Source: Bosea sp. 685 (GTDB lineage Bacteria; Pseudomonadota; Alphaproteobacteria; Rhizobiales; Beijerinckiaceae). Taken from it: a stretch of 64,000 nt of DNA. The notes beneath the pieces were generated by a model. The model made no database searches, was not told where the DNA came from, and saw only the letters and a list, made by a program, of their open reading frames with translations. The position numbers and the translations under genes are program-made. The stretch is from NCBI RefSeq assembly GCF_031884435.1, contig NZ_CP134779.1, forward strand, positions 5,580,001 through 5,644,000. Reading direction: 5' to 3'. Shown one piece after another: positions 51,859 to 62,386 of the stretch; the first letter of the stretch is position 1; every line of letters begins with the position of its first letter.

Positions 51859-53058
51859 ATGATCCCCGCTGACGAGACCCCGATGCACGCCGCCACGGTG
51901 CTGGCCCAACTCGACCATTACCTGGACCCGGTGACCGGGGGGCTTGTGCCGTCGATCCATCCGGCGGTCACGCATGCGCCGCCCGGAAACGGAGCTTTGT
52001 CCACCGGTTCGATCGCCTCGCGCTATGCGCGCTCCGGCAATAGCGGCGCCACCGTCGCGGAACGCGTGCTGGCCCAGCTCGAAGGCGGAGCCGCCGCCGC
52101 GGTCTTCAGCGCCGGCTCGTCGGCCGCGCAGGCCGTGCTCGCCAACCTGCGCCCGGGCGATCATCTTGTCCTGGACTCGGCCGCCTATTATGAATTCGGC
52201 GCCATCATCGAGACCTTCGGCCAGCGCTGGGGCGTGACTGTCACCCGCGCGGATATGTGCTGCCCCGAGGCGGTGCGGCAAGCCATCCGCCCGGGCGAGA
52301 CGCGGCTCGTCTGGGCGGAATGTCCCAGCAACCCGCTCTGGCGCGTGCCGGATATCGCCGCACTGGCGGCCATCGCGCATCAGGGCGATGCGCAGCTTCT
52401 GGTCGACGCGACGGTTGCGACGCCGGTGCTGTGCCGGCCGCTGGATTTCGGCGCCGATCTGGTCCTGCATTCGGCGACCAAATATCTGAACGGCCATGGC
52501 GATCTCGTCGCGGGCGCGCTCATCACGGCGCGGACCGGAACGGTGTGGCGGGAGATCCTCTCCTCCCGGGAAGCGCATGGCAGCATCCTTCCCCCCTTCG
52601 AGGCCTGGCTCCTGCTCCGCGGCATGCGCTCGCTCGCCTTGCGCGTCGAGCGCGCCTGCGAGACGGCGCTGAAGATCGCCACCACCCTGGCCGCGCATCC
52701 CGGGGTCAGCGCGGTGCATTATCCCGGCCTGCCCGGCGATCCGCATCATGAGCTGGCGCGGCGGCAGTTCCTGGGCGGCTTCGGCGGCATGCTGTCCTTC
52801 GAGATCATCGGTACGGCGGCGGATGCGCTGACGCTATGCGAGCAGACAGCGGTGTTTCGCCGCTCGACATCGCTGGGCTCGACGGAAAGCCTGATCGAGC
52901 ATCGGCGCAGCACGGAAGGCGAGCGCTCCACCTGTCCGGACACGCTGATCCGGCTCTCGATCGGCCTGGAGCATGCGGAGGACCTGATCGCCGATCTGCA
53001 GCGCGCTTTGAGCGGCATGCGCCGCATGGCGGAGACGGCGACGGCCGAGATGATCTAG
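51859..53058 (+). CDS. PLP-dependent Cys/Met metabolism enzyme (cystathionine beta-lyase type)
   Basis: 399 residues. The family fold is marked by SRYARSGNSGATVAERVLAQLEGG, the substrate-contact region LVWAECPSNPLWRVPDI, and the PLP lysine at residue 208 in HSATKYLNGHGD. SLGSTESLIEHR near the C-terminus binds the substrate carboxylate. Family enzymes cleave cystathionine, methionine or S-alkyl-cysteines. With the deacylase, methyltransferase and transporter nearby, it could release a thiol from an imported S-substituted cysteine. It is divergent from the deacylase. Confidence 0.93.
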   Translation: MIPADETPMHAATVLAQLDHYLDPVTGGLVPSIHPAVTHAPPGNGALSTGSIASRYARSGNSGATVAERVLAQLEGGAAAAVFSAGSSAAQAVLANLRPGDHLVLDSAAYYEFGAIIETFGQRWGVTVTRADMCCPEAVRQAIRPGETRLVWAECPSNPLWRVPDIAALAAIAHQGDAQLLVDATVATPVLCRPLDFGADLVLHSATKYLNGHGDLVAGALITARTGTVWREILSSREAHGSILPPFEAWLLLRGMRSLALRVERACETALKIATTLAAHPGVSAVHYPGLPGDPHHELARRQFLGGFGGMLSFEIIGTAADALTLCEQTAVFRRSTSLGSTESLIEHRRSTEGERSTCPDTLIRLSIGLEHAEDLIADLQRALSGMRRMAETATAEMI

Positions 53059-53105
53059 AAGGACGACGGTCGCTGCCCCAGGCGATTTTCTGAAAGGGAC
53101 CAGCA

Positions 53106-53930
53106 TTGGCATTCCTGAGCGAGAGCGAGCCCGCGCGCGGCGTTCCCCTGGCCGTTATTCCCGGCATTTCCCGCATCGTCGCCAGGAATCCGAGCCTGAT
53201 GACCTATCACGGCACGAACACCTATCTGATCGAGACCGATGACGGCTTCACGGTTCTCGATCCCGGCCCCGATGATGTCGGCCATCTCGACGACATCCTG
53301 AGGGCGACGGGCGGCGCCGTGTCCGCGATCCTGCTCAGCCACACCCATTCCGACCATCTCGGCGCGACAGCGGCGCTGAAGGCCCGCACCGGCGCGAAGA
53401 CCTATGCATTCCATCTCAGCGCCGACGACGCCTTCATACCCGACATCCTGCTGCGGGACGGCGACTGCGCGCTGGGCATGCTCGCCATCCATACCCCGGG
53501 CCACGCCAGCGACCATCTCTGCTTCGCCTATCGGGACGGGATCCTGTTCAGCGCCGACCATGTGATGTCCTGGTCGAGCAGCATCGTCTCCCCGCCGGGC
53601 GGCGACATGGCCGACTATGTCAGGAGTCTGCGCCTGATGATGGCCCGCGACGACCGGCTCTATCTGCCGGGACACGGGCCGCCCTTGCCCGATCCCAGGC
53701 CCTATGTGCAGGAACTGCTCGACCGCCGGCTCAAGCGCGAGGACGAGATCGCGGCGACTCTGGCCGCCGGACCGCTAGGTACCCGGGATCTGGTCGACCG
53801 GCTCTATTCCAAGACCGATCACTGGCTGCAGCTCGCGGCCGAGCGCAATGTGCTGGCCCATCTCCTCAAGCTGAAATCCGAGGGGCGCGTCGAGGACAGG
53901 GGGGAATTCTGGGCTGCCACGGGGGCGTGA
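53106..53930 (+). CDS. MBL-fold metallohydrolase
   Basis: 274 residues from a TTG at 53106. The zinc motif HTHSDHLG lies at 79-86, followed by HTPGHASDHLCF, the Asp in SADHVM and a final His in LPGHG. The N-terminus GTNTYLIETDDGFTVLDPGPDD fits the LACTB2/beta-lactamase-like branch, and a winged-helix tail is present near LVDRLYSKTDHWLQLAAERNVLAHLLKL. Such enzymes hydrolyse thioesters, lactones or nucleic acids. It follows the PLP lyase by 47 bases and is probably in one unit with it. Confidence 0.9.
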   Translation: MAFLSESEPARGVPLAVIPGISRIVARNPSLMTYHGTNTYLIETDDGFTVLDPGPDDVGHLDDILRATGGAVSAILLSHTHSDHLGATAALKARTGAKTYAFHLSADDAFIPDILLRDGDCALGMLAIHTPGHASDHLCFAYRDGILFSADHVMSWSSSIVSPPGGDMADYVRSLRLMMARDDRLYLPGHGPPLPDPRPYVQELLDRRLKREDEIAATLAAGPLGTRDLVDRLYSKTDHWLQLAAERNVLAHLLKLKSEGRVEDRGEFWAATGA

Positions 53931-53961
53931 GCGTCGCTTCCGGTAGCAAGCCGGTCACGCC

Positions 53962-53996
53962 CAAAGGCTATGCCTTTGCGATGGAGACATGGTCTC
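53962..53996. promoter_or_regulatory. Two adjacent small hairpins upstream of the antiporter gene
   Basis: CAAAGGC-TAT-GCCTTTG (53962-53978) and GAGAC-ATG-GTCTC (53984-53996), both with perfect stems and 3-base loops, 110 bases before the antiporter start. They may be a terminator of the preceding gene or a leader structure. No T-tract follows. Confidence 0.35.
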
Positions 53997-54105
53997 GAAG
54001 CAACACCGCCCTATTCTCGCTGGGATCATGCCCATCACAGGGATGGGTCGAGCTCCCGCTTGCCCATGAACAGGCCGGAGCGGGTGAGTGGATAAGAGGT
54101 AAGCC

Positions 54106-55746
54106 GTGGAGATGATCGCGATCATTCTGGTCCTGCTGCTGGCCGTCGTGGTCAGCGGCATGCTCACGCGGCTTTCGCCTGCACCTCTGCCGCTCCCCCT
54201 CGTCCAGATCGGGCTCGGCGCGCTCATCGCCTCGGTGGCCGATCTCAGCGTCCAGCTGCAGCCCGACATCTTCTTCCTGCTGTTCCTGCCGCCGCTGCTC
54301 TTCCTCGATGGCTGGCGCATCCCCAAGGAGGGGCTGTTCCGGGACAAGGGCACGATCCTCGAGCTCGCCTTGGGCCTCGTCATCTTCACCGTGCTCGGCG
54401 TCGGCTTCCTGCTCAACTGGCTGTTTCCGGCCATGCCGCTCGCGGTGGCCTTCGCGCTCGCCGCGATCCTCTCGCCGACGGACCCGATCGCGGTTTCCGC
54501 CATCGCCGCCCGGGTGCCGGTTCCCAAGCGACTGATGCACATCCTCGAGGGTGAATCGCTACTCAACGACGCCTCGGGCCTGGTCTGCATGCGCTTTGCC
54601 GTCGTGGCCGCGCTGACCGGGAGCTTTTCCCTGGTCGGCGCCTTCGGCACCTTCCTCTGGGTCGCGATCGGCGGCATCACGATCGGCGTCGCGGTAACCT
54701 GGAGCACGACGCGCGCGGTGGGCTGGGTCACCCGCCGGCTCGGGGAAGAGACCGGCTCGCAGATCCTGATCAGCCTGCTGATCCCGTTCGGAGCTTATCT
54801 CCTGGCCGAGCACCTGCATTGCTCCGGCATTCTCGCGGCCGTCGCGGCGGGCATCACCATGAGTTATGCCGACCAGAGCGGACAAATCCTCGCGATTACG
54901 CGCGTGCGCGGCCACGCCGTTTGGGACACGGTCCAGTTCGCCGCGAACGGCATCATCTTCGTGCTGCTGGGCGAGCAGCTTCCGCTGATCATCGCAGGCG
55001 CGGCGAAAGCGGTGCGCGAGACCGGACACCATGACCCGGTCTGGCTCATCGCCTATGTCGCCGTCATCACCTTCGCGCTGGCCGCACTCCGGTTCACCTG
55101 GGTCTGGGTATCGCTGCGCTTCACGCTCGCGCGGGCGGCGCGCCGCGGCGAGAAGCGCTATGTGCCCGGCCTGCGCCTGGTCGCGGCGACCTCACTTGCC
55201 GGCGTGCGCGGGGCGATCACGCTCGCCGGCGTACTGACGCTGCCATTGACGATGAATGACGGCTCGGCCTTCCCGGTGCGCGACCTCGCCATCTTCCTGG
55301 CGGCAGGCGTGATCATCCTGTCGCTGGTCGCGGCCAGCATCGGCCTGCCATTCCTGCTCAAGAATCTGGAGCTGCCTCCCGAGCCCTCCCAGCAGGAAGA
55401 GGAGGACAGGGTTCGCAACGCCGCCGCCGAAGCCGCAATCAAGGCGCTCGAGAAGATGCAGCACAAAATGGGCAGCGGCCGCAACGACGCCGACCTTTAT
55501 GTCGAAGTCGGCGCGCGGCTGATGGAACTCTACCGCGAGCGCATCGACGGGCGCTCCAAGACCGGCGCGGAAGCCGATCTCGCCCGCAAGGCCGATGCGA
55601 TCGAGCGCGAATTGCGCCTTGCCGGCCTGCGCGCCGAGCGGGACGAAATCTACCGCGTCGCCCGGGTGCGCGGCACCTCGGACGAAATCGCCAGGAAGCT
55701 CGTCAGGGAAATCGACCTGCTCGAAGCGCGGTTCGGCCCGGCTTGA
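54106..55746 (+). CDS. CPA1-family Na+/H+ antiporter
   Basis: 546 residues from a GTG at 54106. About twelve hydrophobic helices lie in the first 430 residues. LPPLLFLDGWRIP, LSPTDPIAVSAIA and EGESLLNDASGLV are the classical CPA1 motifs, with the ion-binding Asn-Asp in the last. The C-terminal 110 residues are hydrophilic and predicted helical (about residues 435-546), probably a cytoplasmic regulatory tail. It exchanges sodium (or potassium) for protons at the inner membrane. It is not in an obvious operon. Confidence 0.95.
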   Translation: MEMIAIILVLLLAVVVSGMLTRLSPAPLPLPLVQIGLGALIASVADLSVQLQPDIFFLLFLPPLLFLDGWRIPKEGLFRDKGTILELALGLVIFTVLGVGFLLNWLFPAMPLAVAFALAAILSPTDPIAVSAIAARVPVPKRLMHILEGESLLNDASGLVCMRFAVVAALTGSFSLVGAFGTFLWVAIGGITIGVAVTWSTTRAVGWVTRRLGEETGSQILISLLIPFGAYLLAEHLHCSGILAAVAAGITMSYADQSGQILAITRVRGHAVWDTVQFAANGIIFVLLGEQLPLIIAGAAKAVRETGHHDPVWLIAYVAVITFALAALRFTWVWVSLRFTLARAARRGEKRYVPGLRLVAATSLAGVRGAITLAGVLTLPLTMNDGSAFPVRDLAIFLAAGVIILSLVAASIGLPFLLKNLELPPEPSQQEEEDRVRNAAAEAAIKALEKMQHKMGSGRNDADLYVEVGARLMELYRERIDGRSKTGAEADLARKADAIERELRLAGLRAERDEIYRVARVRGTSDEIARKLVREIDLLEARFGPA

Positions 55747-56085
55747 GCGGCAACCACAACGCCAAGCGCATGATCGTCAAGTGCGGGGGAGAATTGCCTC
55801 ATTCGCGGGCAGCCTCCGTCCATGAGGGAAAGCGCCGCCACCCCGATAAGACTAAAGATTGATACTCCGGGGCCGCGCGCCCCATATTCTCGGTTGCCCG
55901 CGCAACCAGTCAGCCCTAAGCCTTTGAAGACTTGGTATGTCCTGCCAGTCGCGGGAATGCGCCCTTGACTGCCGTCGAGGGCGCGCCTTGCATCGCAGGC
56001 CACCGACATAAAGTTTATAATAATAACAAGAAGCATCAATTCCGAGCAAATCGGAAGAATGAACCGTGTAATAGGGATGGAAACC
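55747..56085. promoter_or_regulatory. Region upstream of livK
   Basis: About 340 bases without a supported gene. A TATAAT hexamer at 56016-56021 could be a -10 box for livK, but a well-spaced -35 was not found. Confidence 0.4.
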
Positions 56086-57288
56086 ATGACGATGAAGAAA
56101 TGGCTCGCCGCCGCAGCCTTCAGCGCGGCCATGACCGGAGCGGCCTACGCCCAGCAGACAATCAAGATCGGCGTCAGTGGCCCCTATACAGGCGGCTCCG
56201 CCTCGATGGGCGTCAGCATGCGTGACGGCGTCAAGCTCGCGACGCAGGAAATCAACAAGGCCGGCGGCGTGCTCGGCAAGCAGATCCAGCTGATCGAACG
56301 CGACGACGAGGCCAAGAACGAGCTCGGTGTCCAGATCGCGCAGGAATTGATCAACAAGGAGCAGGTGGTCGCGACCGTCGGCTTCATCAACACCGGCGTC
56401 TCGCTCGCCTCGCAGCGCTTCTACCAGGAAGCCGAGATTCCCGTGATGAACAATGTCGCGACCGGCACGCTGGTGACGCAGCAGTTCAAGGCGCCGGAAA
56501 ACAAGTCGAATTATGTGTTCCGCAACGCCGCCAACGACACGATCCAGAGCTCGATGATCGCGGAAGCGGTCAAGAAGAACGGCTACACCAAGGTCGCGAT
56601 CATCGCGGACTCGACCAATTACGGCCAGCTCGGCCGCGCCGACCTCGAAAAGGCGCTCGCCGAGCGAGGCCTGAAGCCGGTCGCCATCGAGAAATTCAAT
56701 ATCGGCGACACCGACATGACCGCGCAGGCGCTGCGTGCCAAGGATGCCGGCGCCGATGTGGTGCTGACCTATGCGATCGGCCCCGAGCTGGCGCAGACGG
56801 TCAACGCCGTCGTCAAGCTCGGCTGGAAGGTGCCGGTCATGGGCTCCTGGACGCTGTCGATGGCGAGTTTCATCGATGCCGCCGGCGCCAATGGCGAGGG
56901 CGTGATGATGCCGCAGACCTTCATCCAGCTGCCCTCGACGCCGAAGCGCAAGAGCTTCATCGACGCCTACCAGGCGGCCTACAAGGTCGACCGCATCCCC
57001 TCCCCGGTCTCGGCCGCGCAGGGCTATGACTCGATGTATCTGCTGGCCGCCGCGATCAACCAGGCCAAGTCGACCGACGGTCGCAAGGTCCGCGAGGCGC
57101 TCGAGAACCTGACCACCAAGGTCGAAGGCGTCGTCACCACCTATGACAAGCCCTTCAGCGCCACCGACCACGAGGCGATCACGGCCAACATCCCCGTGCT
57201 CGGCATCGTCAAGGGCGGCCGCGTCGTGCCGGCCAACCCGGCCGATCTCGAAGGCGCGGGCGCGCTGCGGGTCAAGCCGAAGTCCTGA
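56086..57288 (+). CDS. Branched-chain amino-acid ABC transporter solute-binding protein
   Basis: 400 residues from the ATG at 56086 with upstream in-frame alternatives at 56059 and 56077. The signal peptide WLAAAAFSAAMTGAAYA is clear. The domain is Peripla_BP_6: IKIGVSGPYTGGSASMGVSMRDGVKLATQEIN, then GFINTGVSLASQRFYQEAEIPVMNNVATG, YTKVAIIADSTNYGQLG, and DVVLTYAIGPELAQTV. It binds the ligand in the periplasm, probably a branched-chain amino acid or aromatic acid. It starts the liv cluster; a terminator-like hairpin lies before livH, which would favour surplus binding protein. Confidence 0.94.
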   Translation: MTMKKWLAAAAFSAAMTGAAYAQQTIKIGVSGPYTGGSASMGVSMRDGVKLATQEINKAGGVLGKQIQLIERDDEAKNELGVQIAQELINKEQVVATVGFINTGVSLASQRFYQEAEIPVMNNVATGTLVTQQFKAPENKSNYVFRNAANDTIQSSMIAEAVKKNGYTKVAIIADSTNYGQLGRADLEKALAERGLKPVAIEKFNIGDTDMTAQALRAKDAGADVVLTYAIGPELAQTVNAVVKLGWKVPVMGSWTLSMASFIDAAGANGEGVMMPQTFIQLPSTPKRKSFIDAYQAAYKVDRIPSPVSAAQGYDSMYLLAAAINQAKSTDGRKVREALENLTTKVEGVVTTYDKPFSATDHEAITANIPVLGIVKGGRVVPANPADLEGAGALRVKPKS

Positions 57289-57314
57289 GCGATAGCGGCT
57301 TTCATCTAAGAGTT

Positions 57315-57365
57315 AGAGCAGGATCAATGCGAAAAGCCGGTTCCCAGTTTTTCGCATCCTGCTCT
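57315..57365. repeat. 51-bp dispersed palindromic repeat, copy 3 (inverted)
   Basis: Reverse orientation to 17377-17427 with two differences of 51. It lies between livK and livH, and the terminator-like hairpin follows directly. Confidence 0.85.
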
Positions 57366-57375
57366 TAGGAACCGA

Positions 57376-57399
57376 CCCTCCCCGCCTGGCGGGGAGGGT
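57376..57399 (+). terminator. Terminator-like hairpin between livK and livH
   Basis: Perfect 10-bp stem CCCTCCCCGC/GCGGGGAGGG with a 3-base loop, followed by TTCTTCATT. The T-tract is short, so it could be a partial terminator that reduces expression of downstream genes. Confidence 0.6.
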
Positions 57400-57431
57400 T
57401 CTTCATTATCGGTCGGAGTGTCGGTCCCTCC

Positions 57432-58331
57432 ATGCAGAACTTCTTCCAGATTCTCGTCTCCGGCATTTCCGTCGGCATGATCTACGGCGTCATCGCCTTC
57501 GGCTACCAGCTCACCTTCGCCACCTCCAAGACGCTGAATTTCGGCCAGGGCGAAGCGCTGACATTGGGCGCGCTCGTCGGCCTGACCTGCGTGAATTTTC
57601 TGATCGGGCTGCATCTGGGCACGCTCGCGGCCTATCTCATCGCCCTGCCCTTCGTCTTCGCCTTCGGCCTCGCCCAGGGTGCGGTCGTCGAGCGGCTCGG
57701 CGTCAGGCAAGCCATGAAGACCAAGTCCGAGGCCGGCTGGATCATGGCGACGATCGCGCTCGGCATCATCTTCAAGAACATGGCCGAGAACATCTGGGGC
57801 AAGGACCCGCTGAAATTCCCCTCGCCCCTGAGCGAGAACCCGCTGACGATCGCAGGCGTCAATATCCGCCCGATGGAGATCGCGATCGTGCTGGGCGCGC
57901 TCGCGATGATGCTCGCCGTCGAGGCCTTCAACCGCCGCTCGATCTACGGCAAGGCCGTGGTGGCAACCTCGAACGACCGCGACGCAGCCGGGCTGATGGG
58001 CATCAACACGCCGCTCGTCATCACCTTCTCCTACGCGCTGTCCTCGCTCGCTGCGGCGCTGGCGGGCGTGCTGATCGCCCCGATCACATTGACCGGCGCC
58101 AATATGGGCGCGGCGCTGGGCCTGAAGGCCTTCGCGGTCGCGATCATCGGCGGGTTGTCGAGTGGGCTCGGCGTCGTCGTCGGCGGCCTGATCCTCGGCA
58201 TCACGGAAAGCATGACCGGCTTCTATTTCGACACCGGCTACAAGGATGTTCCCGGCCTGATCCTGCTGCTGCTCGTCCTGTCGCTGAAGCCCGCCGGGCT
58301 TTTCGGCAAGACCGCGATCAAGAAGGTCTGA
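57432..58331 (+). CDS. livH: Branched-chain amino-acid ABC permease LivH
   Basis: 299 residues with about eight helices. FQILVSGISVGMIYGVIAFGYQLTFATSKTLNFGQGEALTLGALVGL shows the LivH start, and the EAA-type region reads GKAVVATSNDRDAAGLMGINTPLVITFSYALSSLAAALAGVL. The last segment, KPAGLFGKTAIKKV, is also typical. It forms the channel with LivM; it is followed by the fused livMG after 7 bases. Good ribosome sites are not evident, but the frame and family are certain. Confidence 0.94.
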   Translation: MQNFFQILVSGISVGMIYGVIAFGYQLTFATSKTLNFGQGEALTLGALVGLTCVNFLIGLHLGTLAAYLIALPFVFAFGLAQGAVVERLGVRQAMKTKSEAGWIMATIALGIIFKNMAENIWGKDPLKFPSPLSENPLTIAGVNIRPMEIAIVLGALAMMLAVEAFNRRSIYGKAVVATSNDRDAAGLMGINTPLVITFSYALSSLAAALAGVLIAPITLTGANMGAALGLKAFAVAIIGGLSSGLGVVVGGLILGITESMTGFYFDTGYKDVPGLILLLLVLSLKPAGLFGKTAIKKV

Positions 58332-58338
58332 GCCCGCC

Positions 58339-60330
58339 ATGAAGACGCTTCTCTTCATCGCCGGTGTCGTCGCGCTGTTCGCGCTGCCCTTCGTCGTAAC
58401 CTCGTCCTACTACCTGCCCTTGATCACCACGATCGTGATCTATTCGATCCTCGTGCTCGGGCTCGACATCGTCTTCGGCTATACCGGCGAGGTCTCGATC
58501 GGCCATGCCGCGCTGTTCGGCGTCGGGGCCTATACGGCGGGCCTGCTATCCATGCATTTCGGCCTGGGCTTCTGGTGGGCACTGCCGGCCGGCATCGTGA
58601 TCACGGCGCTGTTCGGGGCGCTGCTCGCGCTGCCGGCGCTGAAGGTGACCGGGCCCTATCTCGCCATGGTGACGCTCGCCTTCGGGACGATCGTCGTCAC
58701 CCTGATCAACGAGATGACCGATCTCGGACCCTGGCTCAATCACCTCAACCTGACCAACGGCCCGCTCGGCATCGAATTGCGCACGCCGCTCTTCATCGAT
58801 CTGCGCGACTATATCGACCTCTCGCTGAAGCGATTGAGGGAGGTCGAGTACTATTACATCTCGGCCATCGCGCTGGTGCTGACGGTGGTGGTGATCAACC
58901 GCATCATCGCCTCGCGCTATGGCCGGGCTTTCGAGGCGCTGCGCGATTCACCCATCGCCTCGGACTGCATGGGTGTCAGCGTCTACAAGCACAAGGTCCT
59001 GGCCTTCGTCATCAGCGCCGGCTTCGCCGGGCTGGCTGGCGCGCTCTATGCCTATTTCCGGCAATATATCGCGCCGGAAGCCTTCAACTTCGCCACCTCG
59101 ATCGAATTCCTGCTCGCCGTCGCCATGGGCGGGCGCAAATCCAGGATGGGGCCGATCATCGGCTCGGCCATCGTCGTCTTCCTGCCCAATATCCTGGCCG
59201 ATCTCGAATTGTTCCGGATCACCGCCGGGCTGATCGCGCTCGGCGCCGTCGCGGGCGGCTTTTACGCCTGGCGCAACGATCCGAGCCAGGCGCGCAGCAT
59301 CGGCATCGCGGTCGCGCTCTGCGTCCTGTTCTTCGTGTTCTCGCTCTTCCTCGAGCGCATCGTCGACTACAAGCTCACCATCTACGGGCTGATGATCCTG
59401 TTCGTGGTCTATTACCTGCCCGACGGCATCATGGGCTTCGTCCGGCAGCTGCTCACGCGCCTGTCGTTGCGGCGCGGCGGCCGGGCGCTGGTGGCCAGGG
59501 AAACCGGCAATGAGGCGCGGGTCTGGGGCGCCACCGCGACCAGCACGCCGCCCGGAGGCGTCCTGCTCGACGCGCGGGCCGTGCTGATGCAGTTCGGCGG
59601 CCTGAAGGCGCTGAACGCCATCGACATGGCGGTGAAGCCCGGCACCATCCACGGGCTGATCGGCCCCAATGGCTCGGGCAAGAGCACGATGATGAACGTG
59701 CTCACCGGCATCTACACGCCGACGGGTGGCGACATCCTCTTCGAAGGCAAGAGCCTGGTCGGCCGGAACTCGCCTGAGATCGCGGCGCAGGGCATCGCCC
59801 GCACCTTCCAGAACGTCCAGCTCTTCGGCGAATTGACCTGCCTGGAGAATGTCATGGTCGGCCTGCATCACACCTATCGCAGCGGGCTCTTCGCGGTTGC
59901 CCTGGGATTGCCGCAGGCCCGCAAGGAGGAGAGTGCCGCGCGCGAACGCGCAGCCAGCATCCTGCAATTCGTCGGGCTCGACGCGCTTGCAAATGAGGAG
60001 GCGCGCAACCTGCCCTATGGCAAGATGCGGCTGCTCGAGATCGGCCGCGCGCTCGCGCTCGATCCCAAGCTCCTGCTGCTCGACGAGCCGGCCGCCGGCC
60101 TGACCGCGCCCGATATCAAGGAGCTCATCGAGATCATCCGCAAGATCAAGGCGCATGGCATCACCGTCGTCCTGATCGAGCATCACATGGATGTGGTGAT
60201 GAGCATTTCCGACACGGTGACCGTGCTCGATTTCGGTCAGAAGATCGCCGAGGGCGTGCCCGCCCAGGTCCAGGCCGACCCGCGCGTGATCGAGGCCTAT
60301 CTCGGCGGCAGCGCCGCCACGGCCCATTAA
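58339..60330 (+). CDS. Fused LivM-LivG: branched-chain ABC permease joined to ATPase
   Basis: 663 residues in one frame. Residues 1-360 are a LivM permease with about ten helices (VFGYTGEVSIGHAALFGVGAYTAGLLS and RIIASRYGRAFEALRDSPIASDCMGVSVYKHK). A linker at about 360-410 includes the charged stretch RLSLRRGGRALVARE. Then comes a complete LivG ATPase with Walker A GPNGSGKST at 442-450, FQNVQLFGELTCLENV, a signature variant LPYGKMRLLEIGRAL, Walker B LLLLDEPAAGLT and IEHHMDVVM. Most systems encode these as separate proteins, so the ratio of permease to this ATPase must be one to one here. LivF (ATPase 2) follows after 12 bases. Confidence 0.93.
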   Translation: MKTLLFIAGVVALFALPFVVTSSYYLPLITTIVIYSILVLGLDIVFGYTGEVSIGHAALFGVGAYTAGLLSMHFGLGFWWALPAGIVITALFGALLALPALKVTGPYLAMVTLAFGTIVVTLINEMTDLGPWLNHLNLTNGPLGIELRTPLFIDLRDYIDLSLKRLREVEYYYISAIALVLTVVVINRIIASRYGRAFEALRDSPIASDCMGVSVYKHKVLAFVISAGFAGLAGALYAYFRQYIAPEAFNFATSIEFLLAVAMGGRKSRMGPIIGSAIVVFLPNILADLELFRITAGLIALGAVAGGFYAWRNDPSQARSIGIAVALCVLFFVFSLFLERIVDYKLTIYGLMILFVVYYLPDGIMGFVRQLLTRLSLRRGGRALVARETGNEARVWGATATSTPPGGVLLDARAVLMQFGGLKALNAIDMAVKPGTIHGLIGPNGSGKSTMMNVLTGIYTPTGGDILFEGKSLVGRNSPEIAAQGIARTFQNVQLFGELTCLENVMVGLHHTYRSGLFAVALGLPQARKEESAARERAASILQFVGLDALANEEARNLPYGKMRLLEIGRALALDPKLLLLDEPAAGLTAPDIKELIEIIRKIKAHGITVVLIEHHMDVVMSISDTVTVLDFGQKIAEGVPAQVQADPRVIEAYLGGSAATAH

Positions 60331-60342
60331 GGGGACGAGACC

Positions 60343-61065
<723 letters not shown>

Positions 61066-61231
61066 GAGCGGCGGGAATACACGGATTAGCGGGGCGCACG
61101 AGCCTGCACAGCGCCGCGCCGGGCTTGAGGAAATCGGCAATCCGCTCATCGACTTGGCATGTCTGTTCGCTTGGCATGTCCGTTGCTAGCCTTCCGGAGA
61201 CCTGCCGCGTCGCTTGAGGTTTCCGCGTCCG

Positions 61232-62341
<1,110 letters not shown>

Positions 62342-62386
62342 AACGCCAACCCCGAACGCCAACCCCGGAACGCGGAGACCAAGCGC

